A stretch of DNA of 64,000 nt from Paragonimus skrjabini miyazakii (Eukaryota; Platyhelminthes; Trematoda; Plagiorchiida; Troglotrematidae), in assembly GCA_014338405.1 (NCBI GenBank), contig JTDE01000917.1, positions 4,927 through 68,926 of the forward strand, read 5' to 3'. Position 1 is the stretch's first letter. Each line of letters opens with the position of its first letter. The notes below the pieces were generated by a model. The model was not told the DNA's origin. It did no database searches and saw only the letters and a program-made list of their open reading frames with translations. Below, piece after piece: positions 56,830 to 64,000 of this stretch. The position numbers were made by a program, and so were the translations under genes.

Positions 56830-57140
56830 TGTTGTGAGCCAAGAACACGGATGGCGCACGGATTATTTATTCAGGTAACCAACAAATGGGTCAAGCGTAT
56901 CAACATGGCAACAAACAAAACACCCATCTGCGTACGGTACTGGCCCCAAAACTTCACGGCTGCCTTAGGTACCAACGTTCAGTTTACACAGGTACTGAGA
57001 ACCATTTCATGCCATGCCGCATTCCGGTGTTTCTTCCTGCGTTTATCTCGCGGCTACTTCAATGTCAAAATCCATGCCCTTGCTTCACTACTGAATAGCA
57101 GTGGAGTGAGCAGTATCGTGTAATCGCTCCTCCTCATTAG
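56830..57140 (-). mobile_element. Solo LTR, gypsy family B
   Basis: Aligns along its length to 62151-62483 (for example GTGAGCCAAGAACACGGATG and CTGAATAGCAG). ACCAG flanks both sides (56825-56829 and 57141-57145), a likely 5-bp target duplication. The exact 5' end is uncertain by a few bases because it does not start with TG. Confidence 0.75.
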
Positions 57141-58880
57141 ACCAGTTATCTTGATCTATGCCTAAACTCTGACCCACACAGCCTAGTCGCTTAGGCTGTT
57201 CAATGCGAAAATAATAGTTACCACGACGTAGCTCGGCCAGAAAAGAAGTTTGCCCGCTGAGCAAGGAAGCGCACTGCCTGAAATGTCCATCCATTATACT
57301 CCGGGCGTACCATCGCGTTGAGTTCGCTTTAAGTGCATCGATTAGTCAGATGGAAACACAAGGTAGTATGTAGTGCAAGCATAATTAACACGGTGGCACA
57401 CTGTCAAAGCGTGGTAATGGATATAAGATACATCTACGCACCACACTAGCATATCCTTGGGCGGTGCCTGGTTGGAATATTACAGCAAGTCAGACGTATT
57501 TCATTGACGGAGTTTGTTGATTAAAATTGCGGTTACCTTTACTCCACACCTCTGCCAACATTTTGATTTCAGATGCTTGCAGTTTACTGTACCTTAGTTC
57601 CCGGAACAATGCTTTGAGTTTTTCCTTGGCATTGCAATAGACAATCTACGGAGACGGCTTTTAACGGACATTTTCATTGTATGCACGCCAGCGCGAGTAA
57701 AATATAAATTATCATGCTTTACGTTATGAACTGTTGTGTGAATGATATTTTGTTCATCACCCCTGATTTCGGTATCAGCAAGCAGTGACTAGATGCCCTA
57801 AACTCGCGGTTAAATTTCATCCTCCGACATGACTGGGCATTCGACTTTTCGTGAAGTGCTATTCACAGGATGGTCTGCTGGTTCAATAGATCGCACCCAC
57901 GTGGACAAGGTATAGTTGACTAATCTTCTAGCTAGTGTTTGGACGATTGTTAATATGCTTTGGCTAGAACTCTATCATAGGTACGGCTAGAATTCCTATC
58001 CCGAACATGTTTGCAAATGAGTGTACGTTATTAGCACAGTCACGCTCATCGTAGTAAGAGAACCATGTACCAACGAAAAACGATCGCTAGATTTGAATTT
58101 CAAACAGAAAGATGAAATCAGCTACTTAAACGGGACTGAAAAGAATTTTGGTCAACTCTAATCAGCCTAAGCTTTGAGAGCTACTAACAAACAGCCCCTC
58201 ACTACTTATCAAATCAGTGACTTCTACCGACGCTACTCATCATTGAGGTAGCTAATTGGGCCTCCGCAGTTGGAAACTTCGGTGCGGGGATACATTTTAT
58301 ATGACTCAAATCTCGCTTGCTAAAAGTGAGTGATTGACTGTTGAAATTCATCTAAGCTTCACAGATGACACCTCGCCTATCACAGTTCTATAACCAGAAG
58401 TCTCCGATAGTAAAACTGAACTCACCACGAAGTTGAGAGTATTTTGCTACGGCTTTGCTTGACATTTTGTTTACTACTTCATATAATCAATGCCGTATAA
58501 TTTTAAGTCTCATGGATATGCAAAATGTTATCTCAAAATACCTGTCAAATATTCTAGTATCTTTGTGGTTGCATCACAACTTACACATCGGAAGATCTAC
58601 GTCTTTCTAATGATATCCATTTTTGAGTCGTTAGTTCCACTAGAGCCTCAAGATGATTAATCGTAAGGACAAGTGAATCTTGAAGGTGACAGCAAACACC
58701 AATGAATGTTGTCGACCAGGCTTTTCGTGATACTGAAAGACCACCTTAATAACTAAATACGGATGTTCCCTCCTAAAGAGAGACAACTACCCTGGGGAGA
58801 CTATTTTCTTCTTGCTTTGTGATATTTCGGCTGGAGTTTATGAGTTCAAGGAGAGTACCATCCAAGTCAGCCAATAGAAC
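57141..58880. other. No supported feature
   Basis: Nothing recognised. The minus-strand open frame at 57088-57294 partly overlaps the LTR and is not supported. Confidence 0.35.
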
Positions 58881-59065
58881 ATGGTTCATGTCTTGATGTG
58901 GTCGGAATCCGACCCTAGAAAGCCACGGCTTTTAGCACTACAATTTTATCCCCCGAAGTCTGGAGTTCGGTCTACATCAGTCAGCTGGCCTAACTATTCT
59001 CCAGGCGCCTCGACTAGTCCTCAGCTGCTGACGTCACTACTCCATTGGTTTTACACAAGTAAATT
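58881..59065 (+). CDS. Candidate host exon, possibly FN3-like
   Basis: Starts at an ATG with good context (GAACATGG) right after an in-frame stop, or just after an AATAG acceptor. It ends at a consensus donor, AAATT|GTAAGT, in phase 2 after 61 codons. It encodes DPRKPRLLALQFYPPKSG, then TSVSWPNYSPG and LLHWFYTSK. The Pro-rich start, the Trp after alternating hydrophobic residues and the later W-F-Y segment suggest a beta-sandwich such as FN3, but this is a visual impression. Identity unknown. Confidence 0.35.
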
Positions 59066-59696
59066 GTAAGTTTTGATTCATCACTATGGAAACCAGAGAT
59101 CAATAGAAGATTGTGTACATCGCGTGACACCTCTCCTAGTAAATTAGCCATGGCTTATATACAGGTGGTGGTTTGACCTCGTTTTACTTGCCAGATTCAG
59201 TTCTTAACCCTAGCATGACAAATCATGAATAATTTTCTGACGATGGACATGGTATAAATGCGGGTACTTTCATGAGATACCCTGCCCCTTTATCATAAAT
59301 GATATAGCACGTAGAGCAACTGCGGCTTCTCACCAACACCAGTACGAATCCCTCAACAATTTTGTTTAGCAAAAGAGGCAACAACAACATAACTTTCAGA
59401 AATACAGGTGCGCAATAGAAACGATCGTAGCCAACGTCTTTAGCGTAAGGAAATGTGCCCCTTGTTTGTGGTTTACATACCGTTGACGCATAATCTCCAA
59501 TGCTACCAAAAGAGGCCACTTTCGGTCAGTCAGGTCACTGGTCCTCTTAGGATAGAGTACAGTATATGAGAGCTGAAATGATCTGAATCACACCTAAAGA
59601 AAAACATTCTGAGACTGCGTTGATTGTCCAGGCGTTTGAAACAGAGTTGTCCGATAATTCGGAAATCCACCCTGCGATGTAGTCAAGTAATGAAAC
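59066..59696. other. No supported feature
   Basis: A minus-strand frame (59223-59519) contains a good donor-like ACG|GTATGT at about 59480, but no acceptor fits. Confidence 0.25.
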
Positions 59697-61383
59697 TCAA
59701 ACGTCAGTTGGTTTATATTTCCCGAAGATTGTGCAAGCAGGAGGGTACGAAAATGGCCACCACCCATCGACTGGGTATTTTATCTGGTCATGTTTTGTAA
59801 GACCAAGGTTTACCAACAAAATGGTCGAATAGAAACTTTCAGAATAACTGTGTGTTTTCTTATGAGAACCTGAAGATGCAAGCAAATATATGGTAAGGGA
59901 CATGAAGTTGGATACAGCGAAGAACTCATGCCGGAGTAAGAAAGCACACAGGGGCCCCCGAATAAAACTGAAAGAAATAGAAAAGTATATAGATAGTGAA
60001 CAGAATATTATGTTTCTTGCTGACGACTACATGGAGGAACCATGTCATGTTATGACTCAATATAGCCCCTGAATAGTTAACAAAAAGAACACAAGGTGCG
60101 GCCGTAACTTCTGCAAAAATCCCCCTCAGTGAATGCCGGTTAATATCGATCCTTTTTGAATCGTAAAGTTTAACATATTTTGGCTAGTTGAGCGCCTAGG
60201 ATTTGGTTTACTACTAATCCACTAGGCTTATAATAATGACACAACCGAAACTTCCGACTGCTGTACTCTGAGAACATCTCCGTTGACAGATCGGGAGTAT
60301 AATGGTTTGGAGGAGCTCTACAGTTATAACGAGCGCCATGGGTACCATTATGTAAACGTTTAACAAAAAGTTGTAAACCGTGTTCCAGAAGAAACTGTAG
60401 AAGTATAACCTCCTTAACTCAGTTGGCATTGTCAACGTTGCTCAGAAAACAGGTGTAAACTATCCGCTAGTTCTTATCATGTGAGGATTGGGAGTAAGGA
60501 ACTAGCGTGGTAAGAATAAACGTTCCCACTGTAGTACTCGTGAGTAGCCAGGTTGCGGCATGTCTTTCAGTATTGCAGTAACAACGGAAAATGTAAGAAA
60601 AAACATCTGGATGCATTCCGGCATGAAATAGTGTGTCTCACACATAAACGTGGCACAGACAACTGTGTCGTCCCGGGGTTACTGTAATATGCAGATGAGG
60701 CCAGTACCGAAATTCAACAAAAGTTGTATCAACAATTTAACGTTTCGATGATTTCTAGGATACTAAAGCAAGTTACACAAACTGTGTTAATTTTAAACTA
60801 CAGGAGTTCTTCACTGAATTGATCGTACAGCCAGAGCAAAATCAAAGCCACCAAAGTCACAATACACCAATGGAGCCAAGAGACCTTGGTGCCCAAGCTG
60901 GTTGATGGGGTTAATCGAAGACGAACAGTTTTGTCTTTTATTGTATATCAGATTTTGATCAGCACAAACCTTGTGTCGTAACAGTGAATGCCAACAAATT
61001 ACAGACTTTGAACCGTTACAAAGTTTTACTGATCCACCGACAGCAGCCGAACGTGCGCGCTCGAAAAGAAACACTGTGAGTGGACGCCTGTGGTGAGTAC
61101 TAATCACAATACACATCGATCTGTGCGTCTTCTATGTGGAGTTATGATCCGTTGTGTTTATTTTGGAGCAAATGACTGGTTTACAAATAAGAATACCGTG
61201 TAAAATGAATGCATATCATACCTTGTACCATCGGAATAACTCATACGCACAGAAAAGTCCATAATACTTCATTATGCTCATCCTAAGACCGATATTTCCT
61301 AACAGGTTTTGTCCGTTTGAATTAAACATGTCACTAAGACGACGCAGCACAACACTTAGCCCAGAGTAGTTGGATTCTGCAAT
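59697..61383 (-). CDS. Candidate last three exons of a host gene
   Basis: Minus strand. Exon 1 (61222-61383, 54 codons, phase 0-0) lies between GCTGTATGCAG and TACAAG|GTATGA and encodes SNYSGLSVVLRRLSDMFNSN and MSIMKYYGLFCAYELFRWYK. Exon 2 (61030-61099, phase 0 to 1) lies between TGTGATTAG and GGATCA|GTAAAA. Exon 3 (59697-59869, phase 1) follows GCATCTTCAG, ends PVDGWWPFSYPPACTIFGKY plus five residues, and stops at 59697. All phases agree. Introns are 122 bp and 1160 bp. Exon 2 is the weakest part; a longer open frame in another phase (60811-61116) overlaps it. No domain recognised. Confidence 0.38.
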
Positions 61384-62150
61384 CTGCATACAGCAGAAAC
61401 AAATAGTGACCAGGCAGTTGAGCACAGTAGATTCGTGGCATGTAAACTATTTGATTTCACCGAGATGATTAAAATTAACTAGTTCAGGCAAGCGATAGCC
61501 ATGAAATTATGGTCAGTATAATAAATCAGTCATCTGAATGGAAGGTCACACAGTAAAAATTGACATTTTTGGAATGAACTGTGATGCACATATGCATAGA
61601 AATAAGATCCATTTTGTATCGAAATGTTCTACAGCAGGCAACTCACCGTTTACGATGACCATAAGGATATTACCTGTTCGTGACTTACTTCAGGTCCAAC
61701 CTGGTTTAAGTTTTTTTTTTACGATGCCTTAGGTTCTTCACTTTAAATTTAACCACGCCGTTTGACCTCTGCTCACAGGTTTCCTGTTCGTGAAAGGCAC
61801 GATTAACCACTCCGTATCCTTTACGATCAGGCTGGTATGTTGCGGTATTCGAAGCTTCCAGGACAACCTTTGGCAGACCACAACACGTGATAATCTCGGG
61901 TCCACCAATCTGAACGGCATGATTGCAACCAGTCATGAGTGACCTTATTACTTTGATGTTAGTGATCCGACAGCTATCAGTCATGGTAGTCAACCGAGGT
62001 TCAAATACCTGAAAAGCAGTATGCTTTATACAACGTCGCTTCTCATTGTCTGACTAACTGCTGTACTTTTTGCTGTCTATACGTGTAGCTCAGATAAAAC
62101 TATATCTGTATTTACGGCTCTTTGTGTCATTTCTATTGTGCACAGGCTAG
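61384..62150. other. No supported feature
   Basis: Nothing recognised between the host exon and the LTR. Confidence 0.35.
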
Positions 62151-62483
62151 TGTTGTGAGCCAAGAACACGGATGGCGCAAGGGTTATTTATTCAGGAAAC
62201 CAACAATTGCGTCAGGCGTTTAAACATAAAAACAAACAAAAGCACTCATCTGCGCACGGCACTTGGTTCAGAACGTCACGGTTGTCACAGACGTCAATGC
62301 TCAGTTCCTTCACGTTCACTTACGTACCAAGAAATATCGCATGTGATGCTGCACTCCGATGTTTCTTCTTGTATCTTTCCTGCGGCTACTTTAATGTCAA
62401 ATATATGCTCTGGCACAATTACTGAATAGCAGTTGTGTGAGAAGGATAGTATGATCGCTCATCACTGCACTCCTCCCTCATCA
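62151..62483 (-). repeat. 3' LTR of gypsy element B
   Basis: Shares its length with 56830-57140. The lower end is TGTTGTGAGCC (plus strand). The upper boundary depends on whether the purine-rich GATGAGGGAGGAG (62470-62483) is the polypurine tract or the LTR start. The pol frame ends inside the LTR at 62419. Confidence 0.75.
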
Positions 62484-64000
62484 AAGATTGTTCCAGTTGC
62501 AGCAAAAGCCTTCCAGGTTCTCTTCGTTCTCTCGACGATCCGTGTACCGGCCTCGGGGACGTCGATGCTACTGTTGTGCATTCTCTTCTGCTCGGGCTGT
62601 CATACCATTTACAAAGCTGGCTTCCGTGCACTCGATGTTGATTCTTCTCATTCTTAATCAGATACACTGGACCACGACGGTCTACTATGACATACGGTCC
62701 CCTCCACTTTGCCAGGACTTTTCTAGATCCGGGTCCTGTTGTGCCCGGGCTCCGCCGGTCTCTGTATTTAACCTTCAAACCAGATTCAAATACCGCATTT
62801 CGATCCGACAACCTTGCAGTTGACTGCACCTTAGAAACTTCTTGTGCGTTCGCCAAGTTTTGATTGGTCATTCTCCGAGCTTTTGCTAACTCGCGCCTGT
62901 TCATCCGCCGGTCTCCTCATAAACCACTCTCTTGATCGACTGGCAAGTGTGGCACGTGCCCGCACAGTAGCTCGAGCGGCGATTTCTCCGTTATCCCTTG
63001 TGGCGAACAGCGGTGGGCAAACAGAATTAATGGTAGGGTTTACTTTCAGCTCCTTCTACTCGCCAAAAACACTATCTGATTGTGCGATTGTTTCATTCCG
63101 TCAGTTTATTCGGTTGGGGATGGTATGGTGTCGTCCGAAATGTTTTTCATTCCCAAGCGCTCCAAACAGTTCTGAAACTCCTCATTTCCGAAGCAGGGAC
63201 CTTGAACAATCAATATACTTCGCGGTGTTCCATGATCTACAACAATGTGTTCCATCACTGCCCTGCATACAGTGCTTGCACGATGGTCGGGTATAGCGGC
63301 TGCTTCGATCCATCTTGTGAAATGTTCGGTCATGACTATGATGTACTGAGTTCCGAAAGTAGTTACTGGAGAGAGGATCATCACATCTACCGACCATAAT
63401 TCCCCAATTCCACTGACCGAAATTGGTTGTGTAGGATACTGACTGGGGTGGTGTTTGCTATTCAGCAGCTGGCATTGCTGGCATACCCGCACATGAGTGC
63501 TAAAATCGTCCTTCATTCCCGGTCATTATGCCCTTTGCTTCAGCATTTCAACCCGTATGAGGCAGCTGATGACATTCCTTCACAATCGTCGCTCTCAACT
63601 CCGTCGGTATAACGGGCACACTTATTCCATCCCGCGGTTGGCGCATTAAAACTCCGGCACTATTCAACCGCAAGTCTGACCAGTGCATTCTGAAAGCTTT
63701 CGCCTCCGGATTCCCCTCGTCTTCTGGCGGCTGTCCTCCCGACAGAAGGTGGTCAATCACTGCCCGGATTGGCGTATTCATCCTCTGTGCTGCTTGTTAC
63801 TTTCCGGGATCTCTCTCCAGTTCAATACTGCTAACCCCGATCACGTCCTTGTGAACTTCAGCCACTTGTTGCGTTCGAGACAGCACATCTGGAACATAGC
63901 TTTTTGTTCCAGCTACATGGCGAATTTGAAAGTCAAACTGCTGTAATCGCAACGCCCAACGAGTGAGCTTTCCTCGAGGGTCCTTCGCCGATTCAGTCCA
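62484..64000 (-). pseudogene. Gypsy B pol (RNase H to integrase), cut by window end
   Basis: On the minus strand from 64000: the end of RNase H (WALRLQQFDFQIRHVAGTKS, then VPDVLSR), spacer and zinc-binding region (CHQLPHTG; CQQCQLL at 63480), then integrase core with ELWSVDVMILSPV and FTRWIEAAAIPDH. The second catalytic Asp position reads Val (ILIVQGPCFG). Several frameshifts and stops lie between 63106 and 62904. The C-terminal GPY/F module is clear: KVLAKWRGPYVIVDRRGPVY, then HRVHGSQLCKWYDS. The copy is inactive but less decayed than element A. RT lies beyond the window. In active elements these domains remove template RNA and join cDNA to the chromosome. Confidence 0.88.

Noticed and set aside
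57088..57294. C-terminus of a second gypsy B pol
   Set aside because: It ends like the 62.4 kb frame only because both end inside the same LTR. Upstream sequence does not match pol, and ACCAG duplications mark a solo LTR.

Overview
The window looks like repeat-rich intergenic and intronic DNA from a metazoan, most likely a parasitic flatworm (fluke or tapeworm). The evidence is the repeat content: Penelope-like elements (PLEs) with reverse transcriptase plus GIY-YIG, Ty3/gypsy elements (one with a primer site matching tRNA-Trp, as known for the fluke CsRn1 clade), and short tRNA-headed repeats that carry hammerhead ribozymes, like the schistosome Sm-alpha family. There is no bacterial-style gene organisation. 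Three N runs (21002-21101, 41351-41625, 55588-55687) mark assembly gaps.

Host genes. No complete gene is visible. Candidate coding exons with GT-AG borders and compatible phases were found by eye. The best lie on the minus strand: 25944-26819, 23355-23428 plus 22979-23314 (Ig-like, with a 40-bp intron), 17366-17716, 11056-11891 and 4097-4267 plus 3969 downwards (Ig-like). They could belong to one or a few long genes whose introns are filled with repeats. Further candidates are on the plus strand at 110-395, 5234-5601 (fibronectin III-like), 52396-52645 and 58881-59065, and on the minus strand at 49843-49938 and 59697-61383. All need transcript support.

Mobile DNA. 0.8-3.4 kb holds a young PLE with one frameshift. 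It is flanked by 277-bp inverted terminal repeats, each with a hammerhead-like motif. Older PLE remains lie at 6.2-7.3 and 33.2-34.2 kb. Gypsy family A has a 3' LTR and decayed pol at 42.6-46.3 kb (minus) and LTR copies at 12.5, 36.4 and 50.0 kb. Family B has pol running off the window at 62.2-64 kb and an LTR at 56.8 kb. A third gypsy remnant spans 28.7-31.2 kb and is followed within 100 bp by a broken ZMYM/QRICH1-type (Crypton-derived) domain. 20.7-21.8 kb is a rearranged LTR, primer site and inverted LTR, framed as one unit by a 4-bp target duplication.

Short repeats. One family (about 210 bp; 4.4, 14.7, 16.3, 31.9, 32.3-32.5, 41.2 and 55.8 kb) joins a tRNA-like promoter to a hammerhead. 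Only the 41.2 kb copy keeps a full consensus core. A second tRNA-plus-hammerhead family is at 13.9 and 28.3 kb. A third tRNA-like repeat is at 8.8, 9.1, 16.6 and 46.6 kb. Much of 34-36, 37-41, 46.7-52 and 52.7-56.8 kb shows nothing recognisable.
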